DNA from: Cavia porcellus
Lineage: Eukaryota; Chordata; Mammalia; Rodentia; Caviidae
Assembly: GCF_034190915.1 (NCBI RefSeq)
Contig: NW_026947500.1
Coordinates: forward strand, 17,668,501 to 17,732,500
Length of the DNA: 64,000 nt
Direction of reading: 5' to 3'
In this document: positions 32,980 to 44,059 of the stretch, piece after piece
How the letters are laid out: each line of letters opens with the position of its first letter
How positions within the stretch are numbered: the first letter of the stretch is position 1
The notes under the pieces: model-generated
What the model was told of the DNA's origin: nothing
Database searches by the model: none
What the model saw: the letters and a program-made list of their open reading frames with translations, nothing else
Position numbers and translations under genes: made by a program

Positions 32980-35385
32980 CATATTGAACATCTAGCATGT
33001 ATATCATTATTTCCTATATCAAAGGTACTTATTTAACTAAGAGTCTTCCATACCACTGGATGTGGGACTCACACAAGTTGCGGTTCTTGGTCCCAGGCTG
33101 GGGGGCTGGAGAAGGGGCTAATGCCTCTGGCAGTCTTACCCTGTGGGTCTCTGTTCCAGGGTTGCTCAAGATGGTAAGAGATTAAGGTCAATCCAAGGCC
33201 TGGCTCAGTAAAGACTCTTGGAAGGAGGGGGAGAAAGATTTGCCCTGGGGGCAATGTTGAGATAGACTGCTATCGTGGACACTCAGACACAGACACAGAC
33301 ACACACACACACACACATGCGCGTTCATTTCCTTTCTGGAAATGAACTGTGACACTGACTGAGGCATGACACTTCCAACATGAGAGAAACTCAAAATCTT
33401 TTCTTTACTTACTTTTTATCATGGCTGCAAGGGTTCAAAAATGAAAAGTTGATTTTCTCTGATATTTTGCAGAACGGTTTAAAGGAAAATTATTTGTCGC
33501 CAGCAAATGAATACAATGGAGCTTTACTTTGCTGCCTTTGAGAGCAATTTAACACAATTTATCATATGACCATCACGGACTTAGATGACACTGGGACTTA
33601 GGGCAGAACAACACAGAGATGCCTCCATGTACTGGTGTTGGGGGTGTCGGGGGCTCAGAGCAGCTGGGTGGGAGGTGCCTTCTAGCTGCTTGCCTGGTGT
33701 TACTGGATGGAGACTCCTGTGGGGCTTTGCTCCAGGTACTTGGTCCACCAAGGGAAGAATTGGATGGGGCACACGGGAAATGCAGCTGAAGGGTCTGTGT
33801 ACAGAAGGTGGAAAAGAAGTAGGCTTCACAGAGTGAGAGCATTCTGGTGAAAAGGCTCACAGCAGCCCAGGATAAAGCAAAAGGGTCTTTTGTTTCCCAG
33901 ATTCCCAGGTTTTCTCTCTTTCATGCAAATAAAGCACCGGGAGCTTGTCCCATCAAAAGCCACTGTGTCTCAGCCACTTCTAAACCAACTTCTTGAAAAG
34001 CTCGCTTGGTTTCCAGATGCATGAAGCTGAAGGCTCAGGAACTGCGTCCTTTGCTTGGCTGTGCCCTCATGCAAAGGAAGGGTTGTAAGGAGCTGTGAAA
34101 GGTGCAAAGTTCAAAGGAAGGATCTAACACCTGCCTGGTTGGTTCTGTGTACAGTGACATGGTATCATTGTGTGGGGCGTGTCCCTTACCCTGTTGCCCT
34201 GTCTTACTGGGGTGCAGCAAGGAGGGGCGGGCATCCATTTGGGCCATCACAAGGCAGCTCACAGTGGATAAAGGTACTTGTGCACTGGTCTGTCAACCCC
34301 TTGATTTCTGTGTGGCAGGTTCCATTTCCTCAGACTGGCTGCAGGCACACTTGTTCCTACAGGCCCTCCTGGAGCCTTCTCACACCCCACCCAGAGGCTG
34401 CATCTGCCTTCTCTGCTCCTTAACCAGAGGGAACTTTTGTGATTGAAGCAGAAAGAAGACCCCATGTGGCCACCAGCCAGGTTAGATGAAGTGACCCAGC
34501 TTCCCACGGGCCCTCTCTTGGGACACCTGTCCGAGAGCCCTGAACCACTGTCTGAGGAACCTGGCAACTCTGAAGCAGTTGTCCCAGTGTTGGGGAAGCC
34601 CGGTACTGAACCTCCAGGAAGACACTTTGCACCCAGGAGTTGGAAGGCAAACTGTTTATTATGCCTGTGGGCTGGCAGGAAGGTCAGTTGCAAATCACCA
34701 GCCTTGAGTCAGCTTTTGGGTTTGCAAACAGAAAGTACAGAAGCTGATAGCAAATCCATTACAGACTACATCATGTGTTGTTAGGCAAATTGTTTATTGT
34801 AAGAAGGGAGAGTCTTGGGAGGGAATTGGGATGAGGAGGTGAATGAAATCATTTATGTCCTTGTCCTTGACTTGGCTGAACAGTCCTTGGGACAGGTTAG
34901 TAAGACAGGATCATGATAGCTGGACTAGGTCAAGTTGATCTGGACCAGACTATGAAAAGCAGCCGGATGCTGCCAGTCAAGGCTACCGGGGTTTGGAGGT
35001 CTTGTCACAGGGCAGGCCAGGTGAGCATATCCTGTCTCAATATGGTGTTAAGCTGAGCACTAGTTTCTAAGTTTTTGAATTTGCTGTTACACCAGGTACC
35101 CATGAGGAGCCACTGCCTGGTGGTTCCAGCCTTAGACCGTCCTCATACCCACGGAGTCCCAGCCCAGGCCTGGTTCTGTGAGCTCCAGCAGAATTGTGGT
35201 TGTCGTTTGGGGCTGGTATATTATTTGCCCGTTGGGTGCTGTCATTTTGAGTTGTTTAGAGACTGCAAGACAGTGCCCAGAGAAAAAGGATTTTCACAGC
35301 TTTCCTGTCATAGCTGCAGGGCGTCTGCTTTCCAGGCCTCAAAGTCCCAGGCAGATACCTGGAACTGAGAAGCTAAAATGGATTT
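32980..35385. other. Unassigned intergenic sequence
   Basis: No supported exon or recognised transposon. It has a CA microsatellite at 33287-33317. Several overlapping open frames of 60-145 codons (for example 34055-34784, both strands) show no domain or motif. Confidence 0.5.
33287..33317. repeat. (CA)n microsatellite
   Basis: CA repeat preceded by CAGACA hexamers. Confidence 0.88.
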
Positions 35386-35387
35386 TT

Positions 35388-35557
35388 ATTTTTTTTTATT
35401 TATTCATTTATGTCTTTTTGAGAGAGGGTTTCACTGTGCAGTTCAGGCTGCCCTTGGACTCACTTGGTAGCCCAGGCTGGCCTTGAACTGGAACCAACCC
35501 TTCTGCCTCAGCCTCCTGAGTATTGAGATTACAATCCTGTACCACCACGCCCAGCTA
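35388..35557 (-). repeat. B1 SINE
   Basis: 'gtctttttgagagagggttt', the duplicated 'caggctgcccttggactcac' and 'caggctggccttgaactgga', ending in cgcccagct. A short direct repeat agctaaaatgg flanks it, partly overlapping the SINE end. Confidence 0.9.
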
Positions 35558-35979
35558 AAATGGGTTGTAGAAATTGGGATTCTTTTATCCCTAGTACTGC
35601 GGAAAGGATTCATTCTTCAATCCTTCATTCGTTTGCCTGAGAGATGAGCGGTTTTCCCTTTGGTTGAGAGCCTAAGCACCGGCCCCAGGCCTGACTTCAA
35701 GGAGAAGCCAGCTCCCAGCCTGCCCAAAGCTTCACCACACCTGTGCTGGGCTTCTCCTTCCCGGGGTGCTTCTAAACCCAGTCTGGGGAGGGCAGACCAG
35801 GTATCCTCCCCTTTTCCATTTGATGGGTTTTTCTCACACCAAAGACAGTGAGACCCAGAGCCCAGGTCTAGGCCTTTGCCTGAGCCCAGCTAACAACACT
35901 CTCGGTGCTGTGGGTCAGGTCATGTTGTTTCAGGGTTTCTAAATATATGCACGTGTGTAAATGTGTGGGGGCCCCTCAG

Positions 35980-36056
35980 CCCCCGGGGCTGTGATTAAGC
36001 CCAGGACCTTGTCCTGCCAGCCAGGGGCTCTACACCCGAGCTACGCCACCGCCCAG
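35980..36056 (-). repeat. Diverged ID SINE
   Basis: Antisense ID layout: 'gattaagcccaggaccttgt', 'ctctacacccgagctacgcc'; old and GC-rich. Confidence 0.4.
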
Positions 36057-36059
36057 CGT

Positions 36060-36690
36060 TTGTTCCTTGTCAGAAAAACGCAAATCATATCCAGGAATCA
36101 AAAATGTAGAGGAAAAAAATATCCGCTCTCTGTGTCATCACTCACAAGGCATTTAATGAAAATTCCTTACAAAACTGGGTAAAGGAAACAACTGGAAACT
36201 GGGGAGACCCAGGAGCTAGCTGAGTGGGAAGTGGTCCCACACCCCAGCCCCGGGGCCAAGAAGGGCTTGAGCAGGTGTCATAGGCTTGCAGAGTTGGAGT
36301 CCAGGGAGGAGCAGCCGGCGGAGCACCTCCTCAGCCCCCCACTCTCCATCGCTGCTCCCCCGCAGAGGCTGAGCCCAGCTGCTGGAGGGAGCGGGGGAGC
36401 TGGTGTGGGGGAGGGGCCATAGCCCAGAGTCTGGGGTGAGAGGAGCAGAGCCATCCTGCTCTGCCTCTGAGGCTCTCGCCCAGGGCTCAGGTCTGCGTGG
36501 AGGTGCCCTAATTTTAGGGATGTAGGTTTAATTAGGATGTAAATGAAAGGAAGGTTTTGAGTGAAAAGACAAGACATTACAGCAGTCCTTAAATAATGAG
36601 TAGCATCCAGCTCTAGGGAAACCATTTACTCTGCAGATGAAAAATTCCTTCAAGGCCCCATCTTTCTTCAGGGCTGTCATTGTTATCTGG
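36060..36690. other. Unassigned GC-rich sequence
   Basis: 36230-36480 is GC-rich but has few CpGs, so I do not call it a CpG island. No gene seen. Confidence 0.5.
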
Positions 36691-36692
36691 CT

Positions 36693-36995
36693 GTTTACAA
36701 GTTAAGCATCTCTAATCCAGATAGCCAAGGTCCGAAACTTCTTGAGCAATGGCATGATGCAACAAACAGAAAATTGCACACCATAAAACTGTTCCATGCA
36801 TAAAATTGCTTAAAATACTGTATAAAATCACCTTGTGTACACGATGGATGTGAGACAGTAAACGGATTATGCCCTGCGATTGGGTCTCCTCCCCGAAGCA
36901 TCTCGTGATATACACACCAATATCCACAATTCAAAGACCAGAAATCCTAGCCCAGTTCCATGCATTTCCGATAAGGAACAGTCAACCTGTACCCT
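36693..36995 (+). mobile_element. Tigger-like (TcMar) DNA transposon fossil with inverted ends
   Basis: It starts 'tacaagttaagcatctctaa' and ends 'gataaggaacagtcaacctg' + ta, which are imperfect inverted repeats. The interior 'aaatactgtataaaatcacc' matches the 28775 copy. About 300 bp, no transposase. Confidence 0.6.
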
Positions 36996-36999
36996 AGAT

Positions 37000-38200
37000 G
37001 TTTCTGTGGTGGATGAAATTCTGAGACGCCCACCAAGATTACAGGCCCCAAGTGGACACACACCTCCTCTCAGGTGCAGCCTGACACTGACTGAGGACTG
37101 GTGTCCGTAGGGGTTGTCCAGTGGGACAGCTATCTTAGGGGTCTGGGTAGCTCCAGGTGGCAGTGCGGGGATAGAATTAACACCTAGCCAGAATCAGAGA
37201 GGGCCCTATGGGGGCACGAGGCAGAGAGGCCCCTCAGTGTGGGTGGGAAGGGACGGGGCCACCGCAGGAGGCACCAGTGATAAGCAGAGGGTGTGGCCTG
37301 CCCTTGCCCACCACCCTGGGCACCCACCAGCTCCCTGTGACCTGTGGGACTGCAGAGATGGTATCACTGACTATGTGGGTTCCAGATTTCAGGATGACGA
37401 GGAATCCATTCCTTTACGGTAAGTGCCTGTGAGATGGGCAGTGATCCAAAGTCTAACAAACTAGCATTTGTTTCTGCAGTGGCACATGTAAATATGTTTA
37501 TCAGGGTTCGGTAGAATGTAAAAAACCGCAGGTCTGTTGCTTTGCTGTGAAATGGATTTGCTCCAGACCCAGGGAAAGAGGTGTCTGGATTTCAGAACCG
37601 CAGGAAAGATGTGCACCTTGTTCCCGGCAGAGGCAGGACTGAGTCCCTCCTGGGGACAAGGCTGGCCTGCTGAGGCTGGGGTTGCCTGCAGGGCCAGGGG
37701 CCCCTTCCCAGAGCAGAGCATCCAGGAGCGCCAGGCATGGTTGCTGAGGAGCCCGGGGCAAGGGCAGCCTCTGCAGCTGCGTGGATCATGTGGACTGGGC
37801 GGGCACTGAGCGATTCTGCTTTGCTTCATTGTGGTGATTCTGGTTCATTTTGTTTCTTTCCTGCTCCTCTCCACAAAGCAGGCTTGCTTGGAGCTGAGAG
37901 GAAATCAGGTTTAGCACAGAGCTCTTGGGGGGGGGGGGTTCTGTTTGCTGCAGTGTTAATTAGAGATGCGCTGTCTGGATTGCCGCTGGGATCCGCACTG
38001 TTTCATGGGGTTGTGCTCAACACCTTACATATTCACAATGTGGAGGGACAGCCTTGTCTGGGTGTTGTTTTCACCGGAACAATATGAGTCCAGTTTGGTT
38101 AGGAAAAGTAAAATTCTACATTCCCAGCTAGCGCACTGACACATGTGAACAATTTCCCTCCCCTCCCCTCTCCCCTCACCCCTTTTCCCTTCCCTTCCCC
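37000..38200. other. Unassigned intergenic sequence
   Basis: No supported gene. A G-run of about 12 lies at 37927-37938. Open frames on both strands overlap without any recognised motif. Confidence 0.5.
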
Positions 38201-38205
38201 TTCTC

Positions 38206-38232
38206 TTCCTTCTCTCTCTCTCTCTCTGTCTC

Positions 38233-38303
<71 letters not shown>
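38206..38303. repeat. (CT)n microsatellite
   Basis: CT repeat with a few CTGT interruptions; the reverse-strand RE-repeat frame is an artefact. Confidence 0.95.
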
Positions 38304-38306
<3 letters not shown>

Positions 38307-38329
38307 CTCCTTTCTTGTTGGGCTAGAAC

Positions 38330-38505
38330 CTAACACAAGCTAGACAAGTGCTATAACCCTAAACTACATCCCCAGCCCTGTTTTTATTTTATACTGAGAC
38401 AAGATTTCTCCAAGTGGGCTAAGGTGGTCTTGAACTTGGCTATCCTCCTGCCTGAGCTTTCCAAGTAGCTGGGATCACGGACATGCACCACTGTGCCTAG
38501 TAATA
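38330..38505 (-). repeat. ID SINE next to a B1 SINE, both antisense
   Basis: ID-like part 38330-38380 ('gctataaccctaaactacat', ccccagcc), then B1 38383-38504 ('gagacaagatttctccaagt', 'gtagctgggatcacggacat'). It may be a single composite. Confidence 0.65.
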
Positions 38506-38565
38506 GTTACAGTTTGTGAACTTCGAGCGTGAAAATAAATTACTGCTCTAGACAGGACAGGTTTA

Positions 38566-38692
38566 AAGAATGTGTGAGTCAGGCTTTGAACTGACTGTGT
38601 GGCCCAAACTTACCTCAAAATTAAGGTGATCCTTCTGCCTCACCCTCGAAAGTGCTGGGGTTACAGGTATGTGGTACCACACCTGGCTTCTG
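38566..38692 (-). repeat. B1 SINE
   Basis: 'gtcaggctttgaactgactg', 'gtgctggggttacaggtatg', 'ccacacctggct'; diverged. Confidence 0.7.
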
Positions 38693-39059
38693 TACTAACA
38701 CCTTCATAAAATCTAAATAAGATGAGGACTTTCTGGGGAAAAATGAATGACCCAGACTGACTAAAAAACCAACCAGCCAGAGACAAACAAAAAAGCAAAC
38801 ACAACTGAATACACTAAGTGATAGGAATAATTAATGAAAACTTCTTATAAAAGTAAGGTATTCTATGGAAAGCACTGTACCACAGCAATATATGCACGCC
38901 CACGTTTACAGTGGCCCAGTTACAGTGTTTAGTGTGTCACTGACTCTGCAGGTCTAGAGCCTAGATCTGATCAACTGTTCACAGGATAACAACATCTACG
39001 TACAGTATCTACGGGGGATCTCCTTCTGAGGGTGGTAGGCACTGTTAATTCCTGATCAC

Positions 39060-39413
39060 TTTGTTTTAAAGTCTTTTATCATTTTCATTGTTTTGTTTGG
39101 TTTGGTTTTATTCTATTTTGTCTTGTTTGATTTTATTATATCTGATGGCACAGTCAGCTATTTTAAGATAAGATTTATTATGGTAACCATTTTGGATTTA
39201 CTCTTACCTTGTTTTGAAGTTCTATACTGCATTGATTTGTTTTTATTGATTCTATTCTGTCTGTTTTGTTTGATTTTCCCAAGTCTGATGATATAGGCAG
39301 CTGGTTGAAGACAACAAAAGGCATTATGGTAGCCATTGTTGATTTCCTATGATCTTGTTTTGAAAGCCTGTATCACTTATACTGTTTTATTTTGCTTGGT
39401 TTATTCTCTTTAA
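39060..39413 (+). repeat. Standalone tail units of the ORF1-only element family (sense)
   Basis: Two clear tandem units about 143 bp apart: 'cagctattttaagataagat', 'ttattatggtaaccatttt' at 39155, and 'cagctggttgaagacaacaa', 'ggcattatggtagccattg' at 39299. A partial unit lies upstream. Each continues 'cctatgatcttgttttgaa'. This is the reverse complement of the unit in the tails at 16685 and 56756. It ends near an A-rich stretch, as expected for a sense-oriented 3' end. Confidence 0.6.
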
Positions 39414-39428
39414 AATAAAAACTTAAAA

Positions 39429-39512
39429 GTAGGATGGGACTTGAACATGTGATCCTCCTTGCTCAGGCTCCCAGTGCTGGCCTTACGGTATGCACCTCTG
39501 TACCCAGCTATG
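39429..39512 (-). repeat. B1 fragment
   Basis: 'gggacttgaacatgtgatcc', 'cccagtgctggccttacggt', 'tgtacccagct'; left part missing. Confidence 0.5.
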
Positions 39513-39514
39513 CT

Positions 39515-40690
39515 CAGGATATTTTCTGTTGTCCTGGGTCAGTTTTCCCAGGAGTGGTTACTTTGGTTCTCTCCTGCTTTTTTATCCCTCTTGCTTCAGC
39601 CAAGGTCAAGATCAAGGTCACAGTGATAGTTGAGCAGAAGGCCAGGGGAATGCACATTCTTAGGACTCAGATTTTCTTTCTCAGATCAGCAAATCCACTT
39701 GTCTTCCTGGGGAAGAAACAGGGCGGGCAGAATCTCCAGTGTGGAGAAGCCCAGCTGGGAGAAGGGACTCCATTTCCAGTCAGCTCCTTGTCCTGGTAGC
39801 CCTGCCCAGGGCCCACAGGGCTGTCATTCCTGACAAGAAAGTATTCAAAGTGTCTGTCACAGTTGGGCCAAACTCTAGCGATATCTGACCATTGCCATTG
39901 TGACTTACTGAACCAGAAGCAAAATGGGAATCAAAACAAAATTATCATCACCTGAAGTCATACTGAAAATTGGGAACAAAATTAAAAATAAGTCAATAGT
40001 AAATTAGAGTATGATAGATTATATATTTAATAATCAGTAAGTTTCTGATATATTTTCAATAACTGGTCATGAAATATGAGCCAAAATACACATAATTCAT
40101 AAAGAAATACATAACATAGAAGCCAGGATGAAAGAAAAAAAAATCCTCATAAAGTACACATGAACAATGACCTCTCTCTCTCACCGTTCATTGAATTAGC
40201 AAGCACAGGAAATCTGTACAGTCACGTTTGGAGCTGCTGTGAAAACAGACATTACTTAAAACTGATTTGAGGAGCAAAATCCAAATAGAGGAAAGATGTT
40301 TGTTACCACTATAAAATCTTTATTGTGGAGGGATCCCACTATTGCCCCAGGAGAGTGAGCCACGGCTTTGGACTGGAGTTTGTTGGAGCAAGGGGTCACA
40401 CAGTGTCGCCCGTGTTAGGCAGAGCTGCTCTGGTAGGTGAGCTGTGGGGAGGCCTCAAGGAAGCCTGGGGGGCTGTGGCCCGAAGAAGCTGGGGACAATG
40501 AGCCTGAAGGGTCCCCATGGCACAGGTCCAGGAGGCGGATTTCAAGCTCTCGTGGACGTGGATGGCAAGCAGGAGTTGCAAGCACACACCCCACGGTGAA
40601 AGGAAAGCCACTACTTCTGTGACAATCACAGGACAGTGTGCCCAGAGCAGATCTATGCCGGCTAAAGACAAAAAACATGGCACAAATAGA
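39515..40690. other. Unassigned intergenic sequence
   Basis: 39840-40330 is AT-rich and featureless; 40330-40690 is GC-richer with overlapping open frames on both strands and no motif. Confidence 0.5.
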
Positions 40691-40692
40691 AG

Positions 40693-40727
40693 GGGGCTTA
40701 TGCCACTGAGCTAAATCCCCAGCCCCG
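40693..40727 (-). repeat. ID SINE stub (5' end only)
   Basis: Only the first roughly 35 nt of an antisense ID ('gcttatgccactgagctaaa', tccccagcccc) remain; the 3' half and A-tail are missing. Confidence 0.75.
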
Positions 40728-40774
40728 GGGTGAGGCTTTCAGCAACAGCCCCGGGGTGAGGCTTTCAGTAACAG
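40723..40774. repeat. 26-bp tandem duplication
   Basis: Two adjacent units beginning ccccggggtgaggctttcag differ at one base (aacag/taacag context). The first unit overlaps the end of the ID stub. Confidence 0.85.
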
Positions 40775-40779
40775 CGCTG

Positions 40780-42040
40780 GATCCAAAACAATTGCAAGGC
40801 AGAGTCAAGAGAGCAATTACAATGCAAATGCATTGCAAGAGCATTGTTTGGAGAGTGAAAGGTTTCTGCTTTCTGCTTGCAGTCCCATGAAGGGACCCAA
40901 GCAGCAACCATCTAGGCGTTATTACAGAAAACTGACTATATCTCAGGCCACCCCGGGCCAAGCTGAGGTCAGCCTGTGGCACAGTAAGAGGAAGGTTTGA
41001 CTGGAATTGGGCCTAGCAACTTGGGGTGTGGAGCAGCCATACTCTTGCAAGCACCCTTGATTTTTCCTTTCTAAAATTATCAGCACAAGCAGAGCAAAGG
41101 CACTGTTCAGAGGGGTGTCCATGGAGTACTGGTTACCTATCACTTGGTTTTTGTCACATTCCTGGCAGGAGGGTCCCACTAGTGTAACATGGGAGCCTTG
41201 TTCACTGGGCTCTGGAGGCCTGGCCTTGGCCGCTGTGTCCCCATCCTGGGGCCCGGGCTTTTGCTAGCTCTCAGTCCCAGATTCCTCTTATCTTGTCCTT
41301 CCCTGGGTCGTCCTGACTCCCTCTGGGCTGGCTTTCCTCTGGCTGCCTGTCTTCCCTGCTGAGCTCCTTCTGCCTAGAACACCCCTCCTAGGCTGCCACC
41401 ACTCTGGAGAGCCTTCTCCCCTCCCCACAAGACCCTGCTCATCCTCAGCATTTGCCTTTGTGGAACTGATTTTCTAAATCACTGCTGTCAGCCTCTTTCC
41501 AGGGCAACCCTAGCCAAATACTCGGCCCCAAGGAATAATAAATAATCTAAAGGTGGTTTAAGTATCTGGGAGAATTATATAGGTTTAAATATCTGAGAGA
41601 ACTGCATAGGTTATACACAAACACAGCACCTTTTCTGATACAGGACTTAAATATCCATGGCTTTTGGCATCTATGGGGAAGATTATGCTCCACAGGACCC
41701 TAAGAAGAGGCATCTTTCTGTTTAGTGGTTCATCCTCAGTGCATGCAGTCACGTTTCCATAGCTAGGGTACACTTGGGGCAATTCCACTGTGGCCCACAC
41801 AAGGCTCTGTGACCTGTGTCTGGCTGTACACCCCGGGGAGGTGCACCGGCTTCAGGGTCCCTGGGTGGCGGTTACTGCAGGAGTAGCTCTACCGCCCCTG
41901 TGTGGTGGGCTGGGACTGCAAAGGAACTCGCAGAGTCCTGCTCTAGTTGGGGCTCCTGGCTGGAGATCCCCGAGTGCTTTAGTGTGTTGTGACCCCTAAA
42001 CCACAGAAGCACTTGTTTTGATCCTCAGAAGGCTGGAGGG
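40780..42040. other. Unassigned sequence with a possible L2 end
   Basis: 'ctgcctagaacacccctcct' and 'aagaccctgctcatcctcag' (41325-41470) resemble the 3' region of mammalian L2. The rest is unassigned. Confidence 0.4.
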
Positions 42041-42046
42041 GATCAC

Positions 42047-42381
42047 TGTGGTGGTCCCCCACTTCCTGAGGTATGAAGGAGCCAGAGAAAATAATTTGGA
42101 AACAAAAAAATTATTTATTAAAGCACAGGCCTGGCGACACAACCTCCAGTAGCCAATATGGAAGACTGTGTGCCTAACAACTAAAGGACAGGGTTTTTAT
42201 CCTGTAAAACTGCAAACAGCTGCTGGTCTTCACAATGCAGAGGGGTGGAGTTTGCGGCGCACTACAGAACAGGAACGCGGTGGTTACATTTCTTAGGAAG
42301 AACAAGATTCAGATGGGCTATCAAGCAAGTTTAGATTAGGCAAACATCTGCTTTTAGAGTTACCTTTGATAGGTTACAACA
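42047..42381 (-). repeat. 3' LTR of the class I provirus
   Basis: Minus strand TGTTGTAACC to CCACCACA; a purine tract (AGTGGGGAA) precedes it. AATAAA is retained (plus strand tttatt at 42113-42118). Confidence 0.92.
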
Positions 42382-42636
42382 TTCCCCACTGATTTTATGT
42401 CTACTTCTCCAAATCTTTGGGGAAGACTTGAGAACTAATCTTGATGGTGAACCAGTAACATTTCATAACCTTGGTGGCGTAACACCATCAGCCTCACATC
42501 TTGTATTTGCTGCCTGATAAAGGTAGTTAGCTATTGACTATACAGGGGCCTAGTAAAACCAAGCAATCCTAGCAACAGTCCAAGCAAGGGCAGAAGATAA
42601 GGCAGGATTCCATTCCGGACACTACAACGGAGGTTT

Positions 42637-42831
42637 TCAAATAGCTCTCTTCTTCTTTTTACCAGGTTTTAGGAGGTCTAGCCCTCTTCTATTTTGAAGG
42701 ACCACTTCACCTAAGGAATCTCTCTGATTCTGAACGTCCTGAATGGTAACGATCTGGTTGGAAAGTTGAACAGAGACCCCCATTCCTGCTGCCCCCATAC
42801 CCAGGGTTCCTGATATTCCTAGACCTACCAA
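42637..42831 (-). pseudogene. env transmembrane fragment of the class I provirus
   Basis: The minus-strand frame has a Gly/Ala/Leu-rich hydrophobic start, a coiled-coil-like heptad stretch and [10 protein letters not shown], the signature of gammaretroviral transmembrane subunits. The frame then diverges into a Lys-rich tail and stops, so the membrane anchor is missing. Sequence upstream (42838-43016) holds only stop-ridden traces of the surface subunit. Confidence 0.8.
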
Positions 42832-43016
42832 TAATCCATGCTAGGAATGGGGACAGGCTCATACCCGGGTAAAACCTCTATGTCAGGCAACAGGACAGCT
42901 GTTCTTTGCTTACAGAAGGTTCAAACTCACTGTGTGAGGTTGGTAACAGTGCCTTTAAAGTCCCAGTGCTTAGTCAATTTGAACTTTAAGGAGTTACCAG
43001 TCTGCTGCACAGTCCA

Positions 43017-43580
43017 TTAGTCCTGGGAAGGTTGGTCTACTTGGGTGTCCAGAACCTTCACATGAGAGTGGTGGATCCAAGGTGCTTTTCCAGCCACCTT
43101 CACTGCAGTGGGGGAGCTGAGGACCCCGGTGTAGGGTCCCTCCCAGCGAGGCTCAAGGGTGTCTTGTTGGTGATGCTTGACTAGGACCAGAGTACCGGGT
43201 TCCACCAGCAGGCTGGACTCAGAGTGAGAGTCTACCGGAGGATGCTTCAGCCTAAATAACCGATGTATAGAGGTCAAGATGGGCTGAAGAGCCTGTAGGG
43301 ACTTAATGAGATCTTGGTTAGTCAATTCTGCCAATTTTTCCTCAAAGAGTTTTGGAATGAGAGAAAGGGGCCTCCAGTACATTACTTCAAAAGGGGATAT
43401 ACCAAAAACATAAGGAGTACATCGGGTCCACAGGAGGGCAAAAGGAAGGAGACTTACCCAATTATCACCGGTTTCTACAGATAGCTTTGTAATCATATTT
43501 TTAAATGTCTGATTCATCCGCTCTACTTGCCCTGAGCTTTGAGGCCCCTTAAGGATAAGAGGAAGAGGTCTACCATACAA
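43017..43580 (-). pseudogene. Integrase C-terminal half, open frame of 187 codons
   Basis: An open minus-strand frame matches the gammaretroviral integrase core end and C-terminal domain. It contains GPQSSGQVERMN with the catalytic Glu, ETGDNWVSLLPFALL, PFEVMYWRPLSLIPK and the C-terminal GPYTGVLSSPTAVKV and APWIHHSHVK. The first ten residues (MYGRPLPLIL) are the end of an upstream duplicated segment fused in frame at KGPQSSGQ, so the start codon is not genuine. The catalytic Asp residues lie upstream in decayed sequence, so no functional protein is expected. Confidence 0.85.
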
Positions 43581-43865
43581 AGCTTCGAAAGGGGAAATAC
43601 CTGCAACATAGAGGGTACATCACACACACACAAAAGCAAAAGGAAAGAGACTCACCCAGTTTTCGCCAGTTTTTAAGGCCATTAGTAATTATTGTTTTAA
43701 AAATCTGACTTGTCAGGGCTGGGGATTTAGCTCAGTGGTATAAGCACCTGCCTTGCAAGCAGGCTGTCGTGAGTTCAATCCCCGGTACTGATAAAAAGAG
43801 AAAAGAGAAAAAAAATCTGACTTGTCTTTTATAATTGTCTTGAACTTTGAGGCTGGTAAGCACAA
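43555..43865 (-). pseudogene. Second, divergent copy of the integrase core segment
   Basis: 43555-43714 plus 43827-43865 is homologous to 43350-43552 (shared plus-strand blocks such as 'aaaggaaagagactcaccca' against 'aaaggaaggagacttaccca'). It differs at many sites and carries an AC run and an ID SINE. It is stop-ridden. Confidence 0.75.
43715..43810 (+). repeat. ID SINE, young
   Basis: 'gggctggggatttagctcag' to 'caatccccggtactgataaa'; perfect 16-bp target duplication aaaaatctgacttgtc (43699-43714, 43811-43826). Confidence 0.95.
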
Positions 43866-44059
43866 TGGAGTTTCCAATTGATCTGCAAAGCTTAGGTTAA
43901 TTTTTGAGTTATCTGGGCTATAAAAGCCAGGCTATTGTCGGACCCCATAGATAAAAGGGAGGCCAAATCAGGGAAACTGTTATCAGGGCTAACTCAGACT
44001 TAGTAGGCAATGCTTTAACTCATCTAGTAAAAAATATCTATCATTACTAATAAGTACTT

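Noticed and set aside
36230..36480. CpG island promoter
   Set aside because: High GC but CpG dinucleotides are sparse; no downstream exon.
43715..43810. tRNA gene
   Set aside because: A- and B-box-like sequences belong to an ID SINE with an A-rich tail and target duplication; no clover-leaf anticodon arm was convincing.
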